Positions 30,990 to 38,260 of a DNA stretch of 44,495 bases are shown here, one piece after another; the first letter of the stretch is position 1, and the number at the start of each line of letters is the position of its first letter. The position numbers and the translations under genes are program-made. Source of the DNA: a virus; IMG/VR virus record IMGVR_UViG_3300005340_000048, positions 1 to 44,495 of that record; one strand, given 5' to 3'. The notes under the pieces are model-generated. The model did not search any database, was not told the origin of the DNA, and worked only from the letters and a program-made list of their open reading frames with translations.

Positions 30990-33081
30990 CTGGGCCTCCT
31001 ACTTGGGGTACGGGGGGAAGTGTACCAGTTGGGGCGGTGTTACCGGGGCCGCGTGTCCCTGCGCCTCCTGTGCCCGGCTGAGGGCCTACAGAGCCGGGCT
31101 GTGGCGCTGCTGTCTGTGAGTCAGAAGCCATCTGGCCCGGCTTTGTAGCTTGTGCGGCACGGAGGTGTTCCTGGCAGTGTTGTTCAATAATACCTGCGAC
31201 TGTCCCTCCGTCCTGATCTCCCATATTTGCCATCGAGTGCATATTGCTCTGGAAAGCCCTATGGATTTCAACATGGGCAAGATCATCATCTTCAGGACTG
31301 ACAGGGACGTTCTGCTTGGTATGGAACATGACAATGTTCTCAAGTTCAGCCTTATGCTTAGAGGTATTGCTCAGAGAAGTAGGAAGCTTCTGAGGTTTAC
31401 CAGCATTAAGAGACTCGACATACCAAGTCATTGGAAGCGGCTGCTGAATAGCAATAGCCGCAGCCCAAATATCATTGATCTTCTGCAACTCGGCTGCCTG
31501 ACTCCTAGGCAATGCACCCTGCTTAGGAGCAATAACAAGATACCTCTCGGGGATCTCATTGGCAGAGAAGAGGAATGCTCTCAAAGCCCCATCAGGGCCT
31601 GCAATTTCCATGTTCTTTTCCTTAGGCCAATTACGCATTGATTCCATCGTGTCAAAGCTCAGCTCAATAAAGCCAAGACGAATATCCTGGGCAATTGGAT
31701 CAAGCTTAAGAGCATCGTTTTCAGTAAGCAGAGCCATAGCTGAATAAGCAGAGACTCCCTGGGGAGGCTGACCGAGAGAAATGGATTTCATGCCCATTGC
31801 CTTCTCAACATTTTCATCCTGCAACTTAATGTCCTGAAGCATCCACTGTCCAGGCTGGAATCCAGACCAAACCTGTGGCAGGGGGGCACCAGGGCGAATT
31901 TCAACATATTCTCCAGGCTCTCCAGTTCGTGGCCTAGCAAGACTTTGCTCTTCAGTGAAGATTTTTGGCATACCACGGTCAATTGTGGTGTCAATCTGAG
32001 TCAGTCTTTTATTTCTAATTGTCTGAGCACCAATTCCGCCTTCGATAAATGCAACCCCAGGGAAGCGTCCTGGCACGATCTGCCAACGGAAGTAATGAAC
32101 TCCTGTTTTAGGTCCCTTAGGGTGATCTGAGAAGGGCAAAGAAGGAATAACGTCAAGAAGGTTTGTCTTGGTAAAAATGATTGTCCTTCCCTTCTTAAAC
32201 TTGGAGTTAGGCTTCTCATACAAGGTGTAGACCATTACCTTGTTAGACATAGAGCTTTTGCTCTCTTCTTTAAATCCCAAGCCAGAAGTAAGGCTTCCGG
32301 AGGACTGAAGATTCTCAGCAAGAATTCCATCTGCCATCTCTCCATAACGGGCATGAACTTCCATCACGTCGATAGGACGACCAATAGCTTCCCAGGAGAA
32401 CTCTGATGGGTCTTCCTCGCCAGAGGGCCAGAGAATGTTTTCCAGAGAAAGCATTTCCCAACAGACCTTTCCCTCTCTAAGAGTTGAGAAAGCCGCCCTA
32501 CCGCCGTCTTTAGCTGTCTCTGCTACATATTTCCGAGCTTCTTCAGCATCAGTAATAGGACGGCCATCCTTGTATGGAATGTCTCCAATAATCTCTCCAT
32601 AACTTCTGTCATACCTACAGCGGATAGCCGCAGTTCCGTCGATGGCAAGCAGACGCAAGAGGGACAGCACCTTTCTTTCTCCATCCCATTCGTTATCCCA
32701 ACCCCAGGTATACGCATCATTAATCATGATGGTAATCTCAGCGGCCTGTTCGTCAGGCTGGCCTGCTAGGAAATTAGGCTTGTAATCGTTAGCAGCCAAT
32801 CGTCCGATTGCTGACTGGACGTACTGGCCGAGAATGTCAGAAGTGACCATTTTGACGGATACCCCAGAGATGGTCCTATATCTGGCATCCAAAACTCGAC
32901 CATCCTGGGGGTTAATGTCAAGATGCTGCTTTTTGGCAGCGAACTTACGATTAACACGCACTTGTGGTAGGAACTCATCTCTATGCTTCTCGCTTTCCTC
33001 TACTCGGGCAAGTGCAGGCTGAAGGATATCTTCAACCTTGTAGACGGTATCGCCAATTTTAATGCTGTCAGGCTGTGCCAC
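30982..33081 (-). CDS. portal protein (P22-like)
   Basis: A 699-residue protein starting at GTG 33081. Length and order of features fit the large portals of short-tailed phages: an acidic N-terminal helix (ALARVEESEKHRDEFLPQ), a core that includes DYKPNF and TIMINDAYTWGWDNEWDGERKVL, then a Pro/Gly-rich C-terminus. It forms the dodecameric DNA entry ring. TAAACT is 6 bases before its GTG. The terminase large subunit and scaffold flank it. Confidence 0.82.
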   Translation of the reverse strand: MAQPDSIKIGDTVYKVEDILQPALARVEESEKHRDEFLPQVRVNRKFAAKKQHLDINPQDGRVLDARYRTISGVSVKMVTSDILGQYVQSAIGRLAANDYKPNFLAGQPDEQAAEITIMINDAYTWGWDNEWDGERKVLSLLRLLAIDGTAAIRCRYDRSYGEIIGDIPYKDGRPITDAEEARKYVAETAKDGGRAAFSTLREGKVCWEMLSLENILWPSGEEDPSEFSWEAIGRPIDVMEVHARYGEMADGILAENLQSSGSLTSGLGFKEESKSSMSNKVMVYTLYEKPNSKFKKGRTIIFTKTNLLDVIPSLPFSDHPKGPKTGVHYFRWQIVPGRFPGVAFIEGGIGAQTIRNKRLTQIDTTIDRGMPKIFTEEQSLARPRTGEPGEYVEIRPGAPLPQVWSGFQPGQWMLQDIKLQDENVEKAMGMKSISLGQPPQGVSAYSAMALLTENDALKLDPIAQDIRLGFIELSFDTMESMRNWPKEKNMEIAGPDGALRAFLFSANEIPERYLVIAPKQGALPRSQAAELQKINDIWAAAIAIQQPLPMTWYVESLNAGKPQKLPTSLSNTSKHKAELENIVMFHTKQNVPVSPEDDDLAHVEIHRAFQSNMHSMANMGDQDGGTVAGIIEQHCQEHLRAAQATKPGQMASDSQTAAPQPGSVGPQPGTGGAGTRGPGNTAPTGTLPPVPQVGGPGG

Positions 33082-33085
33082 CCCT

Positions 33086-33283
33086 CTAGTTTACAGGGTC
33101 CTCCACATATTTGAAGAAGGCCTTCCCCAGATAAAGGGCATCCTTAGGGCTGAGCCTAATTTTGGGGATCTCATTAGATCGAGAAAGAGCAGCATAGTCA
33201 GTAAGAGTGACCCAACCGCTTTCTTCGATTACAACCTCTGTCCCTCCGTCAAGGCTAATTACTCTTCCGGATTGATCTTTCAA
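33086..33283 (-). CDS. hypothetical small protein
   Basis: A 65-residue protein from TTG 33283 in a TTGA overlap with the upstream stop. It is beta-like (GGTEVVIEESGWVTLTDY) and ends with an aromatic helix. Unknown. Coupled translation with the 33280 gene is the main evidence that it is real. Confidence 0.55.
   Translation of the reverse strand: MKDQSGRVISLDGGTEVVIEESGWVTLTDYAALSRSNEIPKIRLSPKDALYLGKAFFKYVEDPVN
33088..33093 (-). promoter_or_regulatory. start-proximal -10 element (TAAACT)
   Basis: On the - strand TG-TAAACT with 6 bases to GTG 33081. Its TAA is the stop codon of the upstream gene. Confidence 0.45.
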
Positions 33284-33555
33284 AGTGGCTGGAAACCTTC
33301 CTCTTCACTTTTCTCTACCCAATCCTCTTCTCCAAGAGTCTTCATTTCAACCGCCACGGGCTGAGGGGGAGCGAATTCTCGATATCCCTTCTGCAAGAGA
33401 ACTCTGTCAATCAATTCCCCACGTTCAATAGCCCAGGCCTTTCTTTCCCTAGAAAAGGAGTTATTTGCTTCCATGGCTGTCTTGCGCTGATATACAGCGA
33501 CAACGCTAAGAACTACGTTTACTAGATTTAGGCCTAACAGTATTGCTAGTAGCAT
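33280..33555 (-). CDS. small membrane-anchored protein
   Basis: A 91-residue protein starting at ATG 33555, with AAAGGAG just upstream. Residues 2-22 are hydrophobic (LLAILLGLNLVNVVLSVVAV), and the rest is a charged, soluble domain. One membrane anchor with a cytoplasmic or periplasmic tail. Function unknown. Confidence 0.68.
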   Translation of the reverse strand: MLLAILLGLNLVNVVLSVVAVYQRKTAMEANNSFSRERKAWAIERGELIDRVLLQKGYREFAPPQPVAVEMKTLGEEDWVEKSEEEGFQPL

Positions 33556-33904
33556 CTTTCTCCTTTAGGTAGGCAGAGATATCTTCCTGCAAATTATCGA
33601 GGAGTTGCTGATAACGCTGGCTCCAGGATTGAATTTCATCCTTAGCCTTTTCCAACTCTTCCTCCAGGGCGATGTATTTCTCTGCGAACTCCATCGTATC
33701 AGATTTGGGCATACAACCGATTAGACGGGCAATCTGCTCTAGACATACAGCACAGATAACTAGGTCTACAACCCCGCTAACCTCTCCTTCGGGGTTTCTA
33801 ACCAGAGTATCTGCAATGCAGTCAACAAAACCTCTGTCGCATACCGAAGTACCGCAGAGAGGGCATCCAGCAGATGCCTGTGGAATCCAAGTAAAGCTAG
33901 CCAT
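33506..33904 (-). CDS. zinc-ribbon plus coiled-coil protein
   Basis: A 132-residue protein. CPLCGTSVC at residues 14-22, then further Cys at CAVC and GC, fit one or two zinc ribbons. The C-terminal half (FAEKYIALEEELEKAKDEIQ) is a coiled coil. AAAGGA is 6 bases before ATG 33904, and the end overlaps the next gene by 50 bases. It is probably structural or regulatory. Confidence 0.68.
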   Translation of the reverse strand: MASFTWIPQASAGCPLCGTSVCDRGFVDCIADTLVRNPEGEVSGVVDLVICAVCLEQIARLIGCMPKSDTMEFAEKYIALEEELEKAKDEIQSWSQRYQQLLDNLQEDISAYLKEKDATSNTVRPKSSKRSS

Positions 33905-34062
33905 TATTGTCCTTTCTTTGAGGGATCATTTGCATAGATCGCTCTCATCTGAGCCTCACACTGAGCCTTAGAGTCGAAGCGACCATGAACCTTACCAGAG
34001 CCTACCGTGACACATTCCCACTTACCGCCCTTCTGGATGCATTTAATGTCGTAGGGAGGCAT
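33904..34062 (-). CDS. small AI/YAN-motif protein
   Basis: A 52-residue protein from ATG 34062; a TTG at 34098 would give 64. KWECVTVGSGKVHGRFDSKA and QMRAIYAN fit a compact family often found in phages as a short domain, commonly at the end of or near maturation proteases. Here it stands alone. It begins in the region after the 34142 gene and overlaps the next start by one base. Confidence 0.58.
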   Translation of the reverse strand: MPPYDIKCIQKGGKWECVTVGSGKVHGRFDSKAQCEAQMRAIYANDPSKKGQ

Positions 34063-34141
34063 TAAAGACAGAAATGGACGGTTAGGATCACTACGCAAAC
34101 CGTAGAGACAAGAGCGCAGAGATCAAGGAAGGTGAAATTCA

Positions 34142-34624
34142 TTACTTGTCCTTTTTGTCGTTGCCTTCGTTAACAGTTTCATTTCCGCGAAGGTCAGGGC
34201 GACCAGCCGCAAGCCTCTCAGAGACAGGACGATCACCGGCCTGCTTTGCCTCTTCCTTAGCTCGCTTTTCCTTTTCCTCAACCGGCAGGGCCTTTACAGC
34301 AGCCGCAGCACGTTCACCAGACTGAGGCGCAGGAGCGCCAAGGCCAAAACCCTTGCTAGGCGGAGCAGGATTAGCCAACTCAGGATGAGGGGCAACTCCA
34401 AACTCAGGAGCAATATCCCATTCCTGGTCGCGGGTAGGATCAACATAATCGCCAACAATTCCAGTGACCTTGTAATTCATCAAGGCACGATCTTGAGCCG
34501 CAGTGTTTTCAGCATCAGGCACAGAAACCGGATATCCACCGGCAGACTTGCTGCCCTTAACTTCCTTCTCTGCCTCATCGGAGCGGTTAACCGCTGCCTT
34601 GGACTCTGATTTACCGTCAGCCAT
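34142..34624 (-). CDS. disordered acidic/basic protein near terminase
   Basis: A 160-residue protein of low complexity, rich in Ala, Glu, Lys and Pro (KESAAVNRSDEAEKEV-type text, later KEKRAKEEAKQAG). It is largely disordered, with no enzyme motif. It lies between the large terminase and the portal region. TAAACT is 8 bases before ATG 34624. It may be an assembly factor. Confidence 0.6.
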   Translation of the reverse strand: MADGKSESKAAVNRSDEAEKEVKGSKSAGGYPVSVPDAENTAAQDRALMNYKVTGIVGDYVDPTRDQEWDIAPEFGVAPHPELANPAPPSKGFGLGAPAPQSGERAAAAVKALPVEEKEKRAKEEAKQAGDRPVSERLAAGRPDLRGNETVNEGNDKKDK

Positions 34625-34632
34625 TAGTTATT

Positions 34633-34638
34633 AGTTTA
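34633..34638 (-). promoter_or_regulatory. start-proximal -10 element (TAAACT)
   Basis: On the - strand TCTAAACTAATAACTA precedes ATG 34624 and is nearly identical to the sequence before 10220. Confidence 0.45.
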
Positions 34639-34647
34639 GAAGACCGC

Positions 34648-36039
34648 TTAACCATACGGCTCTGCCTGCTGAGGCCAAGCCTTCCATTGCCTGACACTTC
34701 TTCCCTGAGGGGAATTATCCTTCTGATTTGGATATACCCGCGCAGTAAGCAAATACCTCATAGCAGCAATTCCATGACCGTATTTGGTTTCCCAAAATGG
34801 GTCAACAGTTTCTCCCTCGATGGCATCAAGCGGTGCAATTGTGAGTTGCTTGATGAGATTCTTACAATTTGATGTAATGAATAGCCCAGGACTTCCAAGC
34901 GAGCCGTATCCCCGGTGGTAAGGTGGATAAGCAAGGGAGGGATTTGGACGAAGAAGCTCGCTAATCCTGACTCGGCCAACACGACGGTCGTTGTTAGCGG
35001 GGATGAGGTAAATTCCATTTTTGCTGAATTCGCTATGCACCGTATCTCCAACACCGCTTGTTCCAAAGCCAGTTCTGGATTTGATAGAAGGGTCGCATAG
35101 AGCAAGCTGAGGCTGCCCCCAGGCGTTTTCTCTATAAGTAAGGATTGCACTCGCATGCTTACTAATCAGCCCTTCAGAGTAATACTCACCGTGTATGACG
35201 GTGTGACCATCCGGAGACAGAGCTGCTGAGTACCAAGCGGTCGGATTTGATACCCCAAAGTCCATTCCTTCCCATCTTCTCCAGTCGTAGGGAATAGCAA
35301 TAGGATCGATGACGTGAATATTAACGTTAAATTCGGGGAACGCAGAATCTTCCACTTCGTCCCAAGAGCCGTCAATGAGGCGCTTTTGGGTGCTTTCAGG
35401 CAATTCTTTGAGTGAGTCATAATAAGCCTCCTGGTCTATATATTCATTGTCATGGAAATTAGCTGGAATAAAGATACCTTTAGTTTTTTCCCCTTCTGCT
35501 GGCTCCACAAATCTCTCTTTCACCCAAGCTGCTCCAATTCCAACAGGGTTACTAGCACTTCTTACTCTGAGTGGAATATCAGACCCTTCTAGGCGTCTAA
35601 GGCGAGAGAACATGAAGACGTAGGCATCGTCATCGGGGAAGTCGGTGATCTCGTCCCAACCGATATACTGTAGCTCAGACGACTGGTAGCGCCACTTATC
35701 GCCAGGGGTCTGAACGTAACCGAAGGACAGCTTAGCACCTGAAGGAAAGGACCAAGTATGCGTCTCGCGTTCCCACTTAGCATCAGTATTGACAAGCCAG
35801 GCTCTAGCCCTGTCCATGAGAGCGCCGGGCAGTGCTAGGTCGGCGTAAGTTCTTCGGAAGATCATCCCGGCGTAAGAAGGAATGTCAACGTATTGAAGCG
35901 CGGCCATCAGAAGTGCATCCGATTTTCCACCTGCCGCAGCCCCACCGTAAAAAGCCTCCAATCCATCGTATGCCAGAAACGCCAACTGCTTCGGCTGAGG
36001 CTTATGAGGTATATAAGGAGAAGGAAGACGAACTTTCAT
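34648..36039 (-). CDS. terL: terminase large subunit
   Basis: A 463-residue packaging motor. The Walker A variant GGAAAGGKS is at residues 32-40, the Walker B region QYIGWDEITDF near 124-134 has the catalytic Asp/Glu, and the RNase H-like nuclease has GMDFGVSNP, ALCDPSIKS and a final Asp/His region (WETKYGHGIAAMRYL). It would pump DNA into the procapsid with the small subunit at 36993. TGA-TATGCT is 6 bases before ATG 36039, and there is no ribosome site. Confidence 0.9.
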   Translation of the reverse strand: MKVRLPSPYIPHKPQPKQLAFLAYDGLEAFYGGAAAGGKSDALLMAALQYVDIPSYAGMIFRRTYADLALPGALMDRARAWLVNTDAKWERETHTWSFPSGAKLSFGYVQTPGDKWRYQSSELQYIGWDEITDFPDDDAYVFMFSRLRRLEGSDIPLRVRSASNPVGIGAAWVKERFVEPAEGEKTKGIFIPANFHDNEYIDQEAYYDSLKELPESTQKRLIDGSWDEVEDSAFPEFNVNIHVIDPIAIPYDWRRWEGMDFGVSNPTAWYSAALSPDGHTVIHGEYYSEGLISKHASAILTYRENAWGQPQLALCDPSIKSRTGFGTSGVGDTVHSEFSKNGIYLIPANNDRRVGRVRISELLRPNPSLAYPPYHRGYGSLGSPGLFITSNCKNLIKQLTIAPLDAIEGETVDPFWETKYGHGIAAMRYLLTARVYPNQKDNSPQGRSVRQWKAWPQQAEPYG

Positions 36040-36045
36040 ATAAGG

Positions 36046-36054
36046 AGCATATCA
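36046..36054 (-). promoter_or_regulatory. extended -10 element (TGA-TATGCT)
   Basis: On the - strand TGATATGCT with 6 bases to ATG 36039 of the terminase gene. Confidence 0.55.
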
Positions 36055-36080
36055 CTTTGCACAAAAAAGCCATAATTGAA

Positions 36081-36233
36081 ATGAGTAAATCAGACTTCGA
36101 TAGGTTAAAAGAACTTTTGGATAGTCATATTCTTTACGATGAAATGAAGAAAGGAAAGCTAATATGTATCCATTGTGGAACTGAACAATCAGACATCATC
36201 TGTGCATACTGCAAAGATAGAGGGAGGTTTTAA
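36081..36233 (+). CDS. small zinc-ribbon protein (50 aa)
   Basis: Starts at ATG 36081, with a helical N-terminus (MSKSDFDRLKELLDSHI) and then CIHCG and CAYC, forming a four-Cys zinc ribbon. CATAAT lies 4 bases upstream of the ATG, in the 41-bp gap that it shares with the divergent terminase gene. One of the recurring tiny Cys proteins of this genome. Confidence 0.62.
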   Translation: MSKSDFDRLKELLDSHILYDEMKKGKLICIHCGTEQSDIICAYCKDRGRF

Positions 36234-36234
36234 A

Positions 36235-36393
36235 ATGACTACTGAAGAGATGGTTTACGAACAGGAGCAGGAGATTGCTCGTCTTAAGAGCAAAGTGGCA
36301 ATGCTGGAGAAGATTGCCGAAGATCAAAAGAAGATGAATGAAGCTTTGGAAGCTTCTTTGTCTGAGGCTCTACGCCTTGCCGCTATTCATTAA
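36235..36393 (+). CDS. small coiled-coil protein
   Basis: A 52-residue protein from ATG 36235 with GGAGG 8 bases upstream. The product is almost all a heptad coiled coil (EQEQEIARLKSKVAMLEKI). It probably dimerises or attaches to a partner. Its TAA shares TTAA with the antisense stop at 36390. Confidence 0.62.
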   Translation: MTTEEMVYEQEQEIARLKSKVAMLEKIAEDQKKMNEALEASLSEALRLAAIH

Positions 36394-36653
36394 TAGCCTT
36401 GGTTTTGACCTTGGGCCGGTGGCCCACCTTGACCTTGACTCTGATCTGGCATATGACCGCCTCTGATGGATTCAAGTCGAGCAAGGCATTGGGTTACTGT
36501 AGCTCTGTTCTTAGGGTCTTGAACTAGGTCTAGATATGAATGGAGAGCGGCGATACCTCTTGCAAGCGCTGCTACCGCCTCACGGCTATCGCCGCCTCCT
36601 TGACCTACGCTCTGCTGAGCTAGCGCACCAATAATTCCACCAGGGAGTCCCAT
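36390..36653 (-). CDS. Gly/Gln-rich small protein
   Basis: An 87-residue protein from ATG 36653. A Gly-rich N-terminus (LPGGIIGALAQQSVGQGGG) is followed by an Ala/Leu helix and a Gln/Gly/Pro-rich end. It shares base 36653 with the opposite-strand start codon TTG of the next gene. TATAAT lies 9 bases before its ATG. Function unknown; an assembly or portal-linked role is possible. Confidence 0.6.
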   Translation of the reverse strand: MGLPGGIIGALAQQSVGQGGGDSREAVAALARGIAALHSYLDLVQDPKNRATVTQCLARLESIRGGHMPDQSQGQGGPPAQGQNQGY

Positions 36654-37153
36654 TGCTTAAGAATTATACAGCACGGAATAAATGCCCCATCTGTGGGAGG
36701 TATAAGACCGCGTATAAGGATAAATGTCATGGGTTTTTAACCACTGACGGTAAGTACGCTTACTGCTCTAGAGAGATGGGGCAGGAGGGACAGCGCCAGA
36801 CACAGACGCACTACGGAAAACCGCTGTATAGGCATAGCCTTGTATCAAGTATCGATACTCAATACACTACTACTACAGCTACTAAAGACCCCCTTCCCCC
36901 TCCGCAATCGGTAAGCGTAAAGGACACGATTCCTGAGGGGGTTGCGTCTTCTCAGTGGAGCCAGGATACGATGGAGCATGAGCTTGAGAAGATCATTCAG
37001 CAGCGTCAACAGGAGGGTCAGTGGCCTTATCGGTCTGCTGCTGAGCCTGAGCAGCCTTCCGAACCTTCAGAATCTCCAGAGCCTGATCCACCTCTTTCTC
37101 AGAGAACTCAAACTCCTGAGTCTTCACGATTTCCTTGGCAGTCTCAGTCTTAA
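36653..37153 (+). CDS. zinc-finger protein with disordered Pro/Glu tail
   Basis: A 166-residue protein from TTG 36653, supported by GGGAG 6 bases upstream. The N-terminal CPICGRYK, then C-H and YCSREMG, resembles the zinc finger seen before DNA-primase domains, but no primase domain follows; the rest is Gln/Pro/Glu/Ser-rich. Its last 54 codons overlap, antisense, with the end of the terminase small-subunit gene. Confidence 0.55.
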   Translation: MLKNYTARNKCPICGRYKTAYKDKCHGFLTTDGKYAYCSREMGQEGQRQTQTHYGKPLYRHSLVSSIDTQYTTTTATKDPLPPPQSVSVKDTIPEGVASSQWSQDTMEHELEKIIQQRQQEGQWPYRSAAEPEQPSEPSESPEPDPPLSQRTQTPESSRFPWQSQS

Positions 37154-37439
37154 ACGAATCTCGATAGCTTGGGTCGAGCTTTTTAAGCAAAAACATCAAA
37201 AGCAAATGTCCAGACCTGTCATCCTTATCCAAAGCCCTAGACCTCAGATGTTCTTCCAGCTCCTCTTTAGAGGCAGCGAGAGCATCATCCCAAGCTTCTT
37301 CAAACTCAGGGAATTCCTGTCGGAAGTAATAAACTCTACGACGGCTAACACTTGCCATCTGGCATGCTTTCGTCACAGTATGACCCAACTTCAATGCAGT
37401 CAGGAAATCATTCTGTTCTCGCATGGACAAAGCCTTCAT
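36993..37439 (-). CDS. terS: terminase small subunit (HTH type)
   Basis: A 148-residue protein. Residues about 20-45 (HTVTKACQMASVSRRRVYYF) form a helix-turn-helix, followed by an acidic helix and a Leu-rich helical body (LLLMFLLKKLDPSYRD). This fits small terminases that bind the packaging site. TATACT is 6 bases before ATG 37439. It starts 2 bases from the divergent gene and overlaps the + strand gene by 161 bases at its end. Confidence 0.72.
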   Translation of the reverse strand: MKALSMREQNDFLTALKLGHTVTKACQMASVSRRRVYYFRQEFPEFEEAWDDALAASKEELEEHLRSRALDKDDRSGHLLLMFLLKKLDPSYRDSFKTETAKEIVKTQEFEFSEKEVDQALEILKVRKAAQAQQQTDKATDPPVDAAE

Positions 37440-37441
37440 AC

Positions 37442-37588
37442 ATGAAGTATAAAGACGATCCAGATGCTCAAATTGTCTATTGTGAAAAGTGTGGATTAAG
37501 ACAATGGACGACTTGGCATGATGGTTTTATTGCAACTCCGTGTAAAAGAATTGGGTGCAATAGCTACTACGCAGTTAGCCGTAAGTGA
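37442..37588 (+). CDS. small zinc-ribbon protein (48 aa)
   Basis: Starts at ATG 37442, two bases away from the divergent start of the terminase small-subunit gene. CEKCG and a second CKRIGC pair frame an aromatic-rich middle (WTTWHDGF), giving a minimal zinc ribbon. Unknown function. Confidence 0.6.
   Translation: MKYKDDPDAQIVYCEKCGLRQWTTWHDGFIATPCKRIGCNSYYAVSRK
37446..37451 (-). promoter_or_regulatory. start-proximal -10 element (TATACT)
   Basis: On the - strand TATACT with 6 bases to ATG 37439; it lies inside the divergent + strand gene at 37442. Confidence 0.45.
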
Positions 37589-37851
37589 ACTGCTATCCGT
37601 AATCCCGACCCCTCCTCTCGACCGCGTTGCCAAAGGGCAACACAGGAGATGACAATCCGTAAATATAGGAGTTACGGATGTCTCCATTGTAGCAAAGATC
37701 ACAAGCCGCTCGCCACAATCCGCACAAGCGAACGAATTTCCCGCAAATTGGTAAAACTTCCCTTTGTATAGTGGCCCGGAGCGGGTACCCTGTGCGTTAC
37801 GCGCGCGTGTACCCCGACAGCGCAATCCGGCGGCGGTAGGAGGTGAGAAAA
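37589..37851 (+). promoter_or_regulatory. leader/promoter region of the early operon
   Basis: About 260 bases with hairpins GTTGCC/GGCAAC (near 37625-37640), CCGTAA/TTACGG (near 37657-37677) and GGGTAC/GTACCC (near 37786-37814). TG-TATAGT at 37765-37772 is a possible -10, giving a structured leader of about 75 bases to the SD AGGAGG before TTG 37852. The region fits a promoter for the + strand operon. Confidence 0.45.
37649..37771 (+). CDS. possible 40-aa basic protein
   Basis: An open frame from ATG 37649 to TAG 37771. The product begins MTIRKYRSYGCLHCSKDHK and is basic, with one CxxC. The GGAG site sits directly against the start, too close for good initiation. It is uncertain whether it is real; it lies in the leader region. 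Confidence 0.25.
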   Translation: MTIRKYRSYGCLHCSKDHKPLATIRTSERISRKLVKLPFV

Positions 37852-38085
37852 TTGGAAAGAGTTAATCCTAGAGAGGTTAAAGCTGAGCCTTTCGTAGTAG
37901 TGAATGATCTAACTCCTGCGGAGCTTCGATATTGGGAAGAGAATGCAGCAAGCATTAATTTCCTAATTGAAGAAGCAATCAATGCTTCAGAAGTTAGTGC
38001 AGAATCAGTTGGTATTGCACTTGCACAGTTCTCTTTGTTCATGTTTAAACTAGGGAGGAATTATGCAGACTCGGGAAGCTCCTAA
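37852..38085 (+). CDS. hypothetical small protein
   Basis: A 77-residue protein. TTG 37852 is chosen because AGGAGG lies 8 bases upstream; the earlier GTG 37843 would sit inside that site. It is acidic and helical (ELRYWEENAASINFLIEEA). It is the first gene of the long + strand operon. Unknown. Confidence 0.62.
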   Translation: MERVNPREVKAEPFVVVNDLTPAELRYWEENAASINFLIEEAINASEVSAESVGIALAQFSLFMFKLGRNYADSGSS

Positions 38086-38260
38086 CAAAGAACTGAAGTA
38101 CCTAGCGTTTAATGAAGTATTCGATGCCTTGGCAGAAGGAGATATTGCCAAGGCTTTGCACGTTCTGGATCGCAGTACCTTTTCTGATAACGAAAAGGCA
38201 ATTCTGTCAGAACTTCTGACAACCTTCAAGGAAATTAAGGTGGTGGATTTCAGTGCTTAA
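38063..38260 (+). CDS. hypothetical small helical protein
   Basis: A 65-residue protein from ATG 38063 with GGGAGGAA upstream, overlapping the previous gene by 23 bases. It is fully helical, ending DFSA. Its stop carries the AGTGCTTAA junction with the next gene's GTG start. Unknown. Confidence 0.65.
   Translation: MQTREAPNKELKYLAFNEVFDALAEGDIAKALHVLDRSTFSDNEKAILSELLTTFKEIKVVDFSA

Noticed and set aside
31150-31641. 163-codon + strand frame inside the portal gene
   Set aside because: Shadow of the portal gene on the other strand, with no start signal and no known motif.
37496-37825. 109-codon - strand frame with Cys pairs
   Set aside because: Cys arise opposite to the + strand zinc gene and leader; there is no start signal, and it overlaps the operon leader.
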